Shown here one piece after another: positions 52,543-62,420 of a stretch of DNA of 64,000 nucleotides. The stretch lies in assembly GCF_003001675.1 (NCBI RefSeq), contig NZ_PVYW01000004.1:186001-250000 (forward strand). The letters run 5' to 3'. The translations under genes were made by a program, and so were the position numbers. How positions within the stretch are numbered: position 1 is the stretch's first letter; each line of letters starts with the position of its first letter. A model generated the notes under the pieces. The model searched no databases. It was not told the DNA's origin and saw only the letters and a program-made list of their open reading frames with translations. Source of the DNA: Cohnella sp. SGD-V74 (lineage in GTDB: Bacteria; Bacillota; Bacilli; Paenibacillales; Paenibacillaceae).

Positions 52543-53868
52543 ATGGAACAATTCAGATTGCCCAAAATTTCCATGCCCAAGCTGGAACTGCCCCAATCGG
52601 TACAGGACGCGCTGACCGAGGCGGAGAGCAAGCTGGCTCATCGCCCCAAGCTGCTGAAGCTGTTCAAGAACTGCTTCCCGAACACGCTGGAGACGACGAC
52701 CAAGCTGCAGGACGACGGCACGACGTTCGTCATTACCGGGGACATCCCGGCCATGTGGCTGCGCGATTCCGTCGAGCAAGTGATCCATTACGTGCCGCTG
52801 GCCAAGGACGACGCCGATCTGCAGCGGATTATCGCCGGACTCGTCAAGCTTCATATGAAGCTGATCCAGATCGATCCTTACGCCAACGCTTTTAATGAAA
52901 TGGACAACGATTGGCATTGGAACGCGGACGACGTCACGGAGATGTCGCCGTGGGTGTGGGAGCGCAAGTTCGAGCTCGATTCGATCTGTTTCTCGATGCG
53001 GCTTGCTTACGCCTATTGGAAGGAGACGGGGCTGGCGGACATCTTCGACTCCGAGTTCAAGAAGGCGATGCGGGCGGCGGTCGATCTGTGGAAAAGGGAG
53101 CAGCGGCATTTCGAGCAGTCTCCTTACCGCTTCGAGCGGAATAACGGCATTGCCACCGACTCGCTCATGAACGACGGATTGGGCATGCCGGTCAACTATA
53201 CGGGCATGGTCTGGTCCGGTTTCCGTCCGAGCGACGACGCCTGCGACTTCCATTACAACATTCCGGACAACATGTTCCTCGTCGTGACGCTGCGGCAAAT
53301 GCGGGAAATCGCCGAATTCGTGTTCCGCGACCTGTCGTTCGAGAACGAGATGGCCAAGCTGGAGCGCGAGGTCGATCACGGCATCCGCCTGTACGGCGTC
53401 TACCGGCACCCGGAATTCGGCCCGATCTACGCGTACGAGACGGACGGCTTCGGCAATTACTGCCTGATGGACGATGCCGGAACGCCCGGCCTGATCTCGA
53501 TTCCTTATCTGGGTTACGTGTCGGAGGACGATCCGATCTACGAAAATACGCGACGCTTCGCCCTGAGCAAGGAAAACCCGTTCTATTACGAGGGCAAGGT
53601 TGCCAAAGGCATAGGCAGCCCGCACACGCCGCCGGATTACATCTGGCATATGGCGCTGTCGATGCAAGGGCTGACGGCGAAGTCGGCCGAGGAGAAGCTG
53701 GAGATGATCGCCTTGCTGGAAGCGACGGACGCGGACACGGGCTTCATGCATGAAGGCTTCCATGCGGACGATCCGGGCACGTTCACGAGAAAATGGTTCG
53801 CTTGGTCGAACAGCTTGTTCTCCCAGTTGGTCTACAAGTCGATGAAGGCGGGATTGCTGGATGGCTAA
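52543..53868 (+). CDS. GH125 exo-alpha-1,6-mannosidase
   Basis: 441 residues, standard for GH125 (formerly DUF1237). Conserved segments: FVITGDIPAMWLRDSVEQV, DWHWNADDVTEMSPWVWERKFELDS, NYTGMVWSGFRPSDDAC and HEGFHADDPGTFTRKWFAWS. GH125 enzymes are inverting and remove alpha-1,6-linked non-reducing mannose, with Asp and Glu catalytic residues in these blocks. No signal peptide, so it acts after import. It overlaps the next gene by 8 bp. Confidence 0.95.
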   Translation: MEQFRLPKISMPKLELPQSVQDALTEAESKLAHRPKLLKLFKNCFPNTLETTTKLQDDGTTFVITGDIPAMWLRDSVEQVIHYVPLAKDDADLQRIIAGLVKLHMKLIQIDPYANAFNEMDNDWHWNADDVTEMSPWVWERKFELDSICFSMRLAYAYWKETGLADIFDSEFKKAMRAAVDLWKREQRHFEQSPYRFERNNGIATDSLMNDGLGMPVNYTGMVWSGFRPSDDACDFHYNIPDNMFLVVTLRQMREIAEFVFRDLSFENEMAKLEREVDHGIRLYGVYRHPEFGPIYAYETDGFGNYCLMDDAGTPGLISIPYLGYVSEDDPIYENTRRFALSKENPFYYEGKVAKGIGSPHTPPDYIWHMALSMQGLTAKSAEEKLEMIALLEATDADTGFMHEGFHADDPGTFTRKWFAWSNSLFSQLVYKSMKAGLLDG

Positions 53869-56800
53869 AACGATCCTATTTTACGATCCTTCGTTTCCGG
53901 GCGCCGCGGCGCTCGGGGGCGAGGCGATGGAGAGGCTGCGGGCGATCGGTACGGTCGTCGACGCGGCCGATTTGGCAGCGGCGCTTAAGGCGGCGGACGG
54001 GGGAAGCTTCGTCACGCTGCACGCCCCTTATTTTCCGGCGGATGCCTGGGAAGAGACGGCGGCTTTCCTGAAACGGGGAGGCGGACTGGTCAGCGCGGGC
54101 GGAGCGCCGTTCCGCAGGCCGGTGCGTTCGGTCGAAGGCCGTTGGCACATCGAACCCGAGCAAACCGCATATCATCGGCAGCTTCGCATTCACGAGATGC
54201 TGCCGGTCCAATCGAAGCCTGTCGCGAAGCTGGAAGCGGCGGGCGATCTTCCGTTGTTCGGGGGCAGCGAGGCGCTGCTCGACGTTGCGGATACATGGAA
54301 CCTCGTCCCGCACGTGACCAAGTCGAGCGACCTGCCGCACCAGATGGGCTCCGCCGGTCCGATGGACGCGGTTATTCACGCTCTGGTGAAGGGCATCTCG
54401 TCCGATGGACGGGAGGTTGCCGCTCCGGTCGTGCTGTGGGAGAACATGCGGGGCGAATTCGGCGGAGGGCGCTGGCTGTTCGTCAACCAGCCGCTCGGGC
54501 GCGGGTTCGCCGAGTCCGGCGGTTTCGAGGCGCTGGCTCGCTGGGCTTCGTTCTGCGCGGCGGGCGTGACCGAGCTGTGGGTCAAGCCGAGCTACGCCTC
54601 TTACGAGCCGCACGAGCGTCCGCTGCTGACGCTTCAGGCGCAGAAGCTCGGACGCGGCGGAGAGGCTCGCGAGTGGACGTTCTCGATGCGGGTCGTCCGG
54701 GAGAAGGACGGGGCCGTCGTATTCGAGCATCGGTTGGCAGCCAAGGTCGGAGAAGAGATTCGGTTCGAGCGCATTCCGGTGCCGATCGATCTGGAAGGCG
54801 GCTACTACGCGATCGTGTGCGAGGCCGAGGCTTCTGACGGCGAGAAGCGCATCTTGCGTCAAGGCTTCTGGGCCGTCGACGCGGAGCTGCTGAAATCGGG
54901 CAGTCCGATCGGCGTCGGCAGGGATTACTTCGAGAAGGACGGGCAGCCGCTGCCGATCGTCGGCATGACGTACATGACGTCGGACGTCGCGCGCAAGTTC
55001 CTGTTCCTGCCGAACGTCTCGGTCTGGGACAAGGATATGGCGCAGATGCGCAAGGCCGGCATCAACTGGATTCGCACGGGCATCTGGACCGCATACCGCA
55101 ACGTGATGCAGGTGGACGGCCACGCTTCGGAGGAAGTGCTGCGCTCCATCGACGCCTTCTTCCAGACGGCGAAGAAGCATGATTTGCAGGTGACGTTTAC
55201 GTTTTTCTCGTTCACTCCGGAGACGTGGGAAGGGAAAAATCCGTACCTTGACCCTCGCAGCGTGGAGGCGCAGAAGCGCTTCATTCGCTCGATCGTCAGC
55301 CGTCATCGGGAGACGACAAACGTCGATTGGGATCTGATCAACGAGCCTTCGATGTTCGATCCCGAGCAGATTTTCGCGGACGGTCCCCGGTCTTGTCGGG
55401 ATGAATTCGAGCGGCAGGCTTATGTGGAGTGGCTGACCGAGCGGCACGGCACGGTCGAGGCGCTGCGCGAGCGCTGGGGCATGACGCGAGGAGAACTGCC
55501 GGACTTCGCCTCGGCAGCCGTTCCCGAAGCGCGCGACATCAACTTCGACATTCAGGATATGCATCAGGGCAAGAGAGGGACGCGCTGGCTGGATTACGTT
55601 CTGTTTTCCATGGAGATGCACAACCGATGGGCGAAGGAACTGTACGACGCGATCAAGGACGTCTGCCCGGACCAGCTTGTCACGGTCGGTCAGGACGAGG
55701 CGCTTGGGGCGCAGCGGCCCTCCCCGTTCTTCTATCAGGAAGCGGCGGACTACACGACGGTGCATAGCTGGTGGTTGAACGACCATCTGCTGTGGGACGG
55801 AATTTTTGCCAAGACGGCTGACAAGCCGAATGTCGTCCAGGAAACGGGCATCATGTATGTGGAGACGCCGGAAGGCTTCGCCAAGCGGAGCGAGGAAGAG
55901 CTGCGCGCCATGCTGGAGCGCAAGTACGCCTACGCGTTCTCGACGGGCGGCGCGGGCGCGATCCACTGGATCTGGAACACCAACTTCTATATGGACAACG
56001 CCAACGAATCGCATATCGGCGCTTTGCGCGCAGACGGCACGGAGAAGCCGGAGGCGGACGTGTCGTATCGGTTCGGCAGCTTTATGGAAGAGATTAAGGG
56101 GCTGTTCCGGGACCGCGAACTGGAAGACGTCGCCGTCGTGTTCCCGTATTCCAACGACTTCTCGAACCGCAAGCTGGCGTTCGACGCCACGACGCGGCTG
56201 ACGCGGGTGCTCGGCTACGAGCTGAATGTGCCGTTCCGCGGCGTGTCGGAATACCATCTGCACGAGCTGGAGGCGGCCCCGGCCAAGCTGGTCATCGTGC
56301 CGTCCGCGCATAACGTCGACGACAAGGCGTTTGCCGAGTTGCTCGATTACGTTGCCCGCACGGGTGCGACTTTGCTGTTCACGGGGCCGATGGGAATCGA
56401 CGCGTACTGGCGCTCGGCGGAAAGGCTGTCCGATGCGTTCGGGAAGCGGAAGCTGAGCAACGTCGTTCGCGAGGAGCGGCTGGTCATCGGAGGCGCATCC
56501 TATCCGGTGTCTTACGGCAATCGGAGGATCGCCCAGGTATTCAAGGAGATTGCCGTTGAGGGCAGCGGCTCGGGTTCGGCGGGCGATGCGGTCGTCGAAG
56601 CGGCTTACGGCCAAGGGCGCGTCATCTGGTGTCCGCTGCCGGTGGAGCTGAACGACCGGGTCGAACCGATCTCGGCGCTGTATGCCCATGCGCTGAAGGC
56701 GTCCGGGTACGAACCGGAGCTGGAGTGGCTGGAAGGCGACTTGCCCGGCGTATACGGACGCAGATTGAAGTTCCGAGACGGCTCGCTGTACGTGTTCGTG

Positions 56801-56968
56801 TCGGAGTACGCCTTCGACACGTCCGTTCGGGTGAAGGACGCGCTTACGGGTACGACTTACAGCTTCGAGCTGGAACGGGAAAGAGCGGTGCTGTTCGCAA
56901 CGGATGGAGAGGGACGCATCGTATCCGTCTACCGGCCGGAGGAAGTGCGGATAACCGCAAATGCATAA
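53861..56968 (+). CDS. Large clan-A glycoside hydrolase (beta-galactosidase or beta-mannosidase-like)
   Basis: 1035 residues. The barrel starts near 360 (GVGRDYFEKDGQPLPIVGMT) after an N-terminal beta/Rossmann-like region, and clan-A catalytic glutamates are visible: acid/base Glu495 in DLINEPSMF and nucleophile Glu661 in VVQETGIMY. The region from about 745 (ELEDVAVVFPYSNDFSNRKL) resembles a trimer-interface flavodoxin-like domain as in GH42, followed by a beta-sandwich end. No signal peptide. Between GH125 and GH38 genes, it is a candidate for the core beta-mannoside or a capping beta-galactoside of an N-glycan. The exact GH family is unsettled. Confidence 0.75.
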   Translation: MAKTILFYDPSFPGAAALGGEAMERLRAIGTVVDAADLAAALKAADGGSFVTLHAPYFPADAWEETAAFLKRGGGLVSAGGAPFRRPVRSVEGRWHIEPEQTAYHRQLRIHEMLPVQSKPVAKLEAAGDLPLFGGSEALLDVADTWNLVPHVTKSSDLPHQMGSAGPMDAVIHALVKGISSDGREVAAPVVLWENMRGEFGGGRWLFVNQPLGRGFAESGGFEALARWASFCAAGVTELWVKPSYASYEPHERPLLTLQAQKLGRGGEAREWTFSMRVVREKDGAVVFEHRLAAKVGEEIRFERIPVPIDLEGGYYAIVCEAEASDGEKRILRQGFWAVDAELLKSGSPIGVGRDYFEKDGQPLPIVGMTYMTSDVARKFLFLPNVSVWDKDMAQMRKAGINWIRTGIWTAYRNVMQVDGHASEEVLRSIDAFFQTAKKHDLQVTFTFFSFTPETWEGKNPYLDPRSVEAQKRFIRSIVSRHRETTNVDWDLINEPSMFDPEQIFADGPRSCRDEFERQAYVEWLTERHGTVEALRERWGMTRGELPDFASAAVPEARDINFDIQDMHQGKRGTRWLDYVLFSMEMHNRWAKELYDAIKDVCPDQLVTVGQDEALGAQRPSPFFYQEAADYTTVHSWWLNDHLLWDGIFAKTADKPNVVQETGIMYVETPEGFAKRSEEELRAMLERKYAYAFSTGGAGAIHWIWNTNFYMDNANESHIGALRADGTEKPEADVSYRFGSFMEEIKGLFRDRELEDVAVVFPYSNDFSNRKLAFDATTRLTRVLGYELNVPFRGVSEYHLHELEAAPAKLVIVPSAHNVDDKAFAELLDYVARTGATLLFTGPMGIDAYWRSAERLSDAFGKRKLSNVVREERLVIGGASYPVSYGNRRIAQVFKEIAVEGSGSGSAGDAVVEAAYGQGRVIWCPLPVELNDRVEPISALYAHALKASGYEPELEWLEGDLPGVYGRRLKFRDGSLYVFVSEYAFDTSVRVKDALTGTTYSFELERERAVLFATDGEGRIVSVYRPEEVRITANA

Positions 56969-56987
56969 ACGGTGAGGAGCTTGCGGC

Positions 56988-59759
56988 ATGACAGACAAGA
57001 CGAATAGACGAACGGCTCATATCATTTCGCATACCCACTGGGATCGCGAGTGGTACTTGCCTTACGAGAAGCATCACGTTCGGTTGATCGAGCTGATGGA
57101 TACGCTGATGGACACGCTGGAGCGCGAGCCGGAGTATCGCAGCTTTTTCCTCGACGGACAGACGATCATTCTGGAAGATTATTTGCAAGTTCGGCCCGAC
57201 CGCAGGGAGCGGCTGGAGAAGCTGATTCATGAAGGCCGCATCCATATCGGACCGTGGTACATTCTTCAGGACGCGTTCCTGACGAGCGGCGAAGCCAACG
57301 TGCGCAACTTGCAGATCGGCCATCAGGACGCCGGGCGTTACGGGACAATCTCCAAGATTGGCTATTTCCCGGATACGTTCGGCAACATCGGGCAGGCTCC
57401 GCAATTGATGCGGCAGGCGGACATCGGCAACGCCGTGTTCGGCCGGGGCGTCAAGCCGACCGGGTTCAACAATACGGTCGCCGATTCCGACTACGAATCG
57501 TCCTTCTCCGAGCTGATCTGGGAAGGGCCGGACGGTTCGCGCGTGCTCGGCATCCTGTTCGCCAACTGGTACAGCAACGGCAACGAGGTGCCGGCAGATC
57601 CGGAGGAGGCGCGAGCCTATTGGGAGCGCAAGCTGGCGGACGCGGGCAAATACGCGTCCACCGGGGAGCTGCTGTTCATGAACGGCTGCGACCACCAGCC
57701 GATCCAGACCGATCTGCCGGAGGCGATTCGAGTTGCCCGCGAGCTGTATCCGGACACAGACTTCGTGCATTCCAGTTTCGCAGACTATCTGGCTTCTGTC
57801 GAAGGGGCGCTGAAGTCGGAGCTGTCGGTCGTCCGGGGCGAGCTGCGCAGCCAGCACACGGACGGCTGGTCCACGCTGGTTAACACAGCTTCGGCAAGGG
57901 TTTATTTGAAGCAGATGAACGAGCGCGGGCAGACGCTGCTGGAGAAGGTGGCAGAGCCGCTGGCGGCTTACGCTTCCGTGGCGGCGGGCCTTGCTTATCC
58001 GCACCATCTGTTCACGTACGCTTGGAAAACGCTGATGCAGAACCATCCGCACGACAGCATCTGCGGCTGCAGCGTGGACGAGGTGCACCGCGAGATGGTA
58101 ACCCGCTTCGACAAGAGCCGGCACGTCGCCGAGACGGTTGTAGACGCGAGCGCGAAGGCGCTGGCGGAGGCGGTCGATACTTCGCCGTTCGCCGAGTACG
58201 GAGAAGATGCATTGCCGTTCGTCGTCTTCAATACGACGGGCTGGGAGCGCGCCGGCACGGTGGAAGTGGAGCTGGATGCCGAGCGTATCTATTTCCGCGA
58301 CGGCGTCCCCATGGACGAGATGATCCGGAGAATGAACGAGGTGGACGTGACCGGCCGTGTCGTCGTAGACGTGGAAGGCCGTGTCGCCGTCCATACGCTG
58401 GAGGATCTCGGCCTGCAATTCGGCTATGATCTGCCCAGCGACAAGTTCCGCCAGCCTTACTGGGCGCGCCGGGTGAAGCTCGTGCTGCAAGCCGACCGCG
58501 TGCCTGCGCTGGGGCATAAGGCGTATGCCTGGGTGAAGGGCTCCGCGGGGGTTGAAGACGGCGCATCGCCCGAAGTCTCGGCTGAAGCTTCTCTGGTGTC
58601 GGAAGGGCGCGTGCTGGAGAACGAGCATCTGCGCGTCGAGATCGCGGACGACGGCTCGCTCTCGGTGACGGACAAGGCGTCCGGGGGCGTCTATCGCGAT
58701 CTGCTCGTGTACGAGGACACGGGCGATATCGGCAACGAGTATATGTACAAGCAGCCAGACGGAGAGACTCCGCTCACGACCAAGGGGCTGGAAGCGGAAA
58801 TTACGGTGCTGGAGAATACGCCGTACCGGGCTTCGATCGAGATCGTCCATTACTGGGCGGTGCCGGCTTCGGCGGACGAGCTGTTCGAGAAGGAGAAGCG
58901 GGAGGCGGTGTACTACCCCGAGCGCAAGGCTCAGCGGGTGGAGCATACCGTGCCGCTGACGATCCGCACCATGATTAGCTTGGAGCGGGACGGCAGAGGC
59001 GTCGGCGTTCGCGCGACGTTCGACAACCAGGCCAAGGATCACCGCGTCCGCGCGCTGTTCCCGACCGATCTGATCGCGGACTCTCACCGCGCGGACGCGA
59101 TCTTCGAAGCAGCGGTGCGCGCCAACGAGCCGTCCGCTGAATGGGAAAATCCGAGCAACGCCCAGCACCAGCAAGCGTTCGCCGATGTCGGCGACGGCTC
59201 TCGGGGGCTTACGGTCGCTAACCGCGGATTGAACGAATACGAGGTGCTGCGCGACGGCCGCAATACAATCGCCGTGACGCTGCTGCGCTCGGTGTCCGAG
59301 CTCGGCGACTGGGGCGTCTTCCCGACGCCGGAGGCGCAGTGCCTGGGCGAGCATAGCGTTGAGCTGATGATTATTCCGCATGCCGGAGACGGAGCGGCTT
59401 CCGGAGCGTTCGCGCTGGCGTACCAGTTCCCGGTTCCGTGGACGGCCGCGCAGACCGGCGTGCACGACGGCAAGCTGGCCGCGATCGACGCGCCGCTGCA
59501 TTGGGAGGGCGAAGGCATCGCCTTCTCCTCGATGAAGCTCGCGGAGGACAGCGGCGATCTGATGCTGCGCTGGTACAACCTGCAGCCGGAGGACGGAGAG
59601 CTGAGCGTCTACGCGACGGGCGACTTCACGCGCCTCTACAAGAGCGACGTGCTCGAACGCTCGGGCGAAGACGTCACGCCTTCCGATCGAGACGAACCGC
59701 TGAAGGTTCGCCTCGGCAAGTGCGAGATTTACACGCTGGGCGTAGCCGCAACCGAATAG
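56988..59759 (+). CDS. GH38 alpha-mannosidase
   Basis: 923 residues. N-terminal zinc motif ISHTHWDREWYLPYE with His17 and Asp19, nucleophile and zinc ligand Asp129 in GYFPDTFGNIGQAPQ, and a final zinc ligand His in HPHDSICGCSVDEVH. The all-beta C-terminal domains fill the rest. Resembles MngB-type and Class II bacterial mannosidases that cut alpha-1,2, -1,3 or -1,6 mannose. Cytoplasmic. It is the last gene of the mannoside operon, and a terminator follows at 59774. Confidence 0.95.
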   Translation: MTDKTNRRTAHIISHTHWDREWYLPYEKHHVRLIELMDTLMDTLEREPEYRSFFLDGQTIILEDYLQVRPDRRERLEKLIHEGRIHIGPWYILQDAFLTSGEANVRNLQIGHQDAGRYGTISKIGYFPDTFGNIGQAPQLMRQADIGNAVFGRGVKPTGFNNTVADSDYESSFSELIWEGPDGSRVLGILFANWYSNGNEVPADPEEARAYWERKLADAGKYASTGELLFMNGCDHQPIQTDLPEAIRVARELYPDTDFVHSSFADYLASVEGALKSELSVVRGELRSQHTDGWSTLVNTASARVYLKQMNERGQTLLEKVAEPLAAYASVAAGLAYPHHLFTYAWKTLMQNHPHDSICGCSVDEVHREMVTRFDKSRHVAETVVDASAKALAEAVDTSPFAEYGEDALPFVVFNTTGWERAGTVEVELDAERIYFRDGVPMDEMIRRMNEVDVTGRVVVDVEGRVAVHTLEDLGLQFGYDLPSDKFRQPYWARRVKLVLQADRVPALGHKAYAWVKGSAGVEDGASPEVSAEASLVSEGRVLENEHLRVEIADDGSLSVTDKASGGVYRDLLVYEDTGDIGNEYMYKQPDGETPLTTKGLEAEITVLENTPYRASIEIVHYWAVPASADELFEKEKREAVYYPERKAQRVEHTVPLTIRTMISLERDGRGVGVRATFDNQAKDHRVRALFPTDLIADSHRADAIFEAAVRANEPSAEWENPSNAQHQQAFADVGDGSRGLTVANRGLNEYEVLRDGRNTIAVTLLRSVSELGDWGVFPTPEAQCLGEHSVELMIIPHAGDGAASGAFALAYQFPVPWTAAQTGVHDGKLAAIDAPLHWEGEGIAFSSMKLAEDSGDLMLRWYNLQPEDGELSVYATGDFTRLYKSDVLERSGEDVTPSDRDEPLKVRLGKCEIYTLGVAATE

Positions 59760-59773
59760 GTCGCATCAACAGC

Positions 59774-59814
59774 AAGGGCTGTCGCTTCCGGTCATCGGAG
59801 GGGGCGGCCCTTTT
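59774..59814 (+). terminator. Terminator of the mannoside operon
   Basis: AAGGGC pairs with GCCCTT around an inner TTCCG/CGGA stem, then TTTT. Confidence 0.75.
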
Positions 59815-59919
59815 CTGCGCGCGCCGAAAGCGTTTCTGCTTGGCGATTGCAATGGCGGGCGATTCAAATTAGAATCAACTCAGACACTTACGTTATCGGC
59901 ACGAAGGGAGCACTCGGAT

Positions 59920-60651
59920 TTGGAGTCCGCTTTACTCGGAAGTTTTATTTCGGCCATGGCCACCGTGCTCGGAGCCGCGCCCATCTTTTTTATCCGCAGG
60001 CTGTCCGAGAAGTGGAAGGACGTACTGGTCGCCTTCACGGCGGGAATTATGGTATCGGCTTCGACGTTCGGTCTGATGCCGCAGGCGATTAAGGAATCGG
60101 GGATACTGGGCTTGACGCTCGGTCTGCTGGTCGGAGTCGTCGCGCTCGATCTGATCGAGAAGAACATTCCTCATATCGACGTGGAGAACGACAGCAGGGT
60201 CAGCTCGTTCGATTCGAAGTCGCTGCTCGTCATTATCGCTCTGTTCATTCACAATATTCCCGAGGGTCTGAGCACCGGCTTCAGCTATGCGAGTCAGAAT
60301 CAAGGGCTGGGACCGATGGTGGCGATCTCGATCGGAGCCCAGAATATGCCGGAAGGGCTTATTCTCGCCGTTTTCCTGATCAACTCGAAAGTGAGCAAGC
60401 TGCGGTCGTTCGCCATCGTTTTCCTGACCGGCTTGATGGAAGCCGTCTCGGCGGTCGTCGGCTATTTTACGGCAAGCGGCATCGCCGGGATGATCGGCTA
60501 CGGATTGGCTTTCGCCGCGGGCGCGATGCTGTTCATCTCCTATAAGGAGCTGATCCCGGAAAGCCATGGGCACGGATACGAACGGTCCTCTACTTATTCT
60601 TTTATCCTGGGATTGTTGATCATGCTCTATATTAGTCAGTGGTTCGGATGA
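59920..60651 (+). CDS. ZIP family metal transporter
   Basis: 243 residues, eight short helices. Metal-site motifs are HNIPEG (in ALFIHNIPEGLSTG, helix IV) and QNMPEG (helix V), the standard ZIP binuclear centre with one His replaced by Gln. TTG start at 59920 with GAAGGGAG nine nt upstream. Likely imports zinc or another divalent cation. No Zur-like box was recognised upstream. Confidence 0.92.
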   Translation: MESALLGSFISAMATVLGAAPIFFIRRLSEKWKDVLVAFTAGIMVSASTFGLMPQAIKESGILGLTLGLLVGVVALDLIEKNIPHIDVENDSRVSSFDSKSLLVIIALFIHNIPEGLSTGFSYASQNQGLGPMVAISIGAQNMPEGLILAVFLINSKVSKLRSFAIVFLTGLMEAVSAVVGYFTASGIAGMIGYGLAFAAGAMLFISYKELIPESHGHGYERSSTYSFILGLLIMLYISQWFG

Positions 60652-60670
60652 AGGGGGCGCGTCGGAGAAA

Positions 60671-61288
60671 ATGAAGCTGTACGGCATGCGGTTAAATCCC
60701 GCGTTCGAGGGGCGCTTCGAGCGATTCTTGGAAGACAACTACGTCAGCATCGGCTACCCGGGCATCGGGGATTTGGAGGAAGCGGACAAGGACGAGATCG
60801 AGAGGAGACTGAGCGGTCTGGGCGGGTATGCCGGGCATGAGCTTCGGGCGGCTGCGGAGGAGATCCATCTGTTCGCGAGCGGAGTACGGGACGGCGATTA
60901 TCTGTTGTTCGCAGATGGAGATACGGTCGTATTGGGCGATGTAGGAGATTATTTTTATGCAGAGTCGTCGGATGTTCCCGCGGACGGGGCTTGCCATCGC
61001 CGCGGCGTCACCTGGCTGCACCGGATCGCGCGCTCGGAGCTGAACGGTCTCGTGCAGGACCTGCTGGACGCTTCGGGCGTCATCCAAGCTTTTCCTTACC
61101 CGATTCAACTGGCCCAATTGGACCGATGGCTCTCTCCGCAGGGTGTTCAGCCGCCTGGCGCCGACCGTCCGAAGGTCGACGACGAGACGATCGCCGAAGC
61201 GCTGGAGGTGCTGAAGATGGCGCTTCGCAGCGACGACCCGGACAGGCGGGAGCGCGCCGCCGCAGCGATTTTGGGTTACGCCAAGTGA
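60671..61288 (+). CDS. Hypothetical protein with a PUA/EVE-like region
   Basis: 205 residues. After an N-terminal helical half, the segment GDYLLFADGDTVVLGDVGDYFY, then CHRRGVTWLHRIARSEL, follows the strand order of the EVE/PUA-like N-terminal modules found in Mrr-type restriction proteins (a glycine-rich loop, an G(D/E)V strand, H-R-V-W, and a basic arm). The C-terminus after about 165 is helical and charged. No catalytic nuclease motif is present. Function unknown; binding modified nucleotides or RNA would be a reasonable guess. GGAGAAA precedes the ATG. An Rpn-type nuclease lies immediately downstream. Confidence 0.6.
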   Translation: MKLYGMRLNPAFEGRFERFLEDNYVSIGYPGIGDLEEADKDEIERRLSGLGGYAGHELRAAAEEIHLFASGVRDGDYLLFADGDTVVLGDVGDYFYAESSDVPADGACHRRGVTWLHRIARSELNGLVQDLLDASGVIQAFPYPIQLAQLDRWLSPQGVQPPGADRPKVDDETIAEALEVLKMALRSDDPDRRERAAAAILGYAK

Positions 61289-61407
61289 AACGTTGAGCGG
61301 GATGATGGAACGTGTGGAACATGATATAATATCCTTATACGCCGATGCGGAAGCACCGATGGAGCGTGGCATTTTATGCCGACTAACCATACGGGAGAGT
61401 GGATGTA

Positions 61408-62277
61408 TTGGCTATCGTTCGTTTGAAACCGAAAAACGATTTTATATTCCGCCATCTGTTCGGAAAGCAAGCATCCGAGGAAAGCTTGAAGGCGCTGCTG
61501 AACGCGATTCTTCGGCCGGACGGGAAGGATCCGATCGCGTCGCTCACGATTGCGGGGAACATCGAACTGGGCAGCGATACGCCGGCAGGCAAAAACGGGC
61601 GCCTCGATATTCTGGCTGAGCTGTCCGGCGGAGAATTGATCAACATCGAAATGCAAATGGTTGATCGCGGCAACATGGTGAAGCGCACCTTGTTTTACTT
61701 GTCGAAGCTGTTCGCCTCAGCACTCACTGCAGGCAATCCTTACGAAAGCTTGAGGAAGACGATCACGATTAATCTCCTTAACTTCAACCTTTTCCCATAT
61801 GATAGATTTCATAGTACGTACCACTTCTACGAGGATCACGAGGAACGCGCGCTGCTGACCGACGCGCTCGAAGTTCACTTCATCGAGTTTCCCAAGTTCG
61901 AGCGAATCGAGAAAGATACAAGCATCGCCTTGCACAGGTGGCTGATGTTCATGGACGAGAAGCTGCCTGAAGACCAATTGAAGGAGCTGATGGACATGGA
62001 TCCGATCATTGCCAAAACGGAAGAGAAGCTGGAAGAGCTGAGCTTAGAGGAACGCTTCAGGGATTTTCTCGATGACAAGGAGAGGTATTTGCGGGATTGG
62101 GTGTATTCGGTGGACGTAACGGCGAAAAAAGCTGCGGAAGAGGCTCGAAAAAAAGCTCTTCTCGATAGCCGCACAGAGATGGCGCAAAAGATGCTGGCCA
62201 AAGGAATGGACCTCAAAACGATCGCCGAAGTCAGCGGGATGAGCGAGGAGCAAATCCGACAGCTGCAGGACAAGTAA
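61408..62277 (+). CDS. Rpn-family recombination-promoting nuclease/putative transposase
   Basis: 289 residues from the TTG at 61408 (GGGAGAG eight nt upstream). N-terminal LKPKNDFIFRHLFGKQASEE is the family's opening. The PD-(D/E)XK core shows Asp in GRLDILAELSGGELINIEMQ with the ExQ-type motif. The C-terminal part is helical, ending in a resolvase-like GMDLKTIAEVSGMSEEQIRQL module often present in this family. Rpn proteins promote RecA-independent transfer and have been linked to phage defence. A terminator follows at 62352. Confidence 0.9.
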   Translation: MAIVRLKPKNDFIFRHLFGKQASEESLKALLNAILRPDGKDPIASLTIAGNIELGSDTPAGKNGRLDILAELSGGELINIEMQMVDRGNMVKRTLFYLSKLFASALTAGNPYESLRKTITINLLNFNLFPYDRFHSTYHFYEDHEERALLTDALEVHFIEFPKFERIEKDTSIALHRWLMFMDEKLPEDQLKELMDMDPIIAKTEEKLEELSLEERFRDFLDDKERYLRDWVYSVDVTAKKAAEEARKKALLDSRTEMAQKMLAKGMDLKTIAEVSGMSEEQIRQLQDK

Positions 62278-62351
62278 CGGCAGGCGGAATTCATCACGAA
62301 TGGACGAGTCTCAAGGCGTCCGCATAAAAGGGAATGTCTCGAGCTATATAC

Positions 62352-62398
62352 GAAAGGACCTCAAACTCCACCGCAACCGCGGAGGGCGAGGTCCTTTT
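62352..62398. terminator. Bidirectional terminator
   Basis: AAAGGACCTC pairs with GAGGTCCTTT, flanked by A and T runs, between the convergent Rpn and XRE genes. Confidence 0.85.
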
Positions 62399-62420
62399 TT
62401 CGTGCTTATATGGCTGAGGC

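Noticed and set aside
53876..56998. 1040-codon open frame antisense to the clan-A glycosidase gene
   Set aside because: Length follows from GC-rich codon use of the real gene; translation is low-complexity and Arg/His/Leu-rich with no domain.
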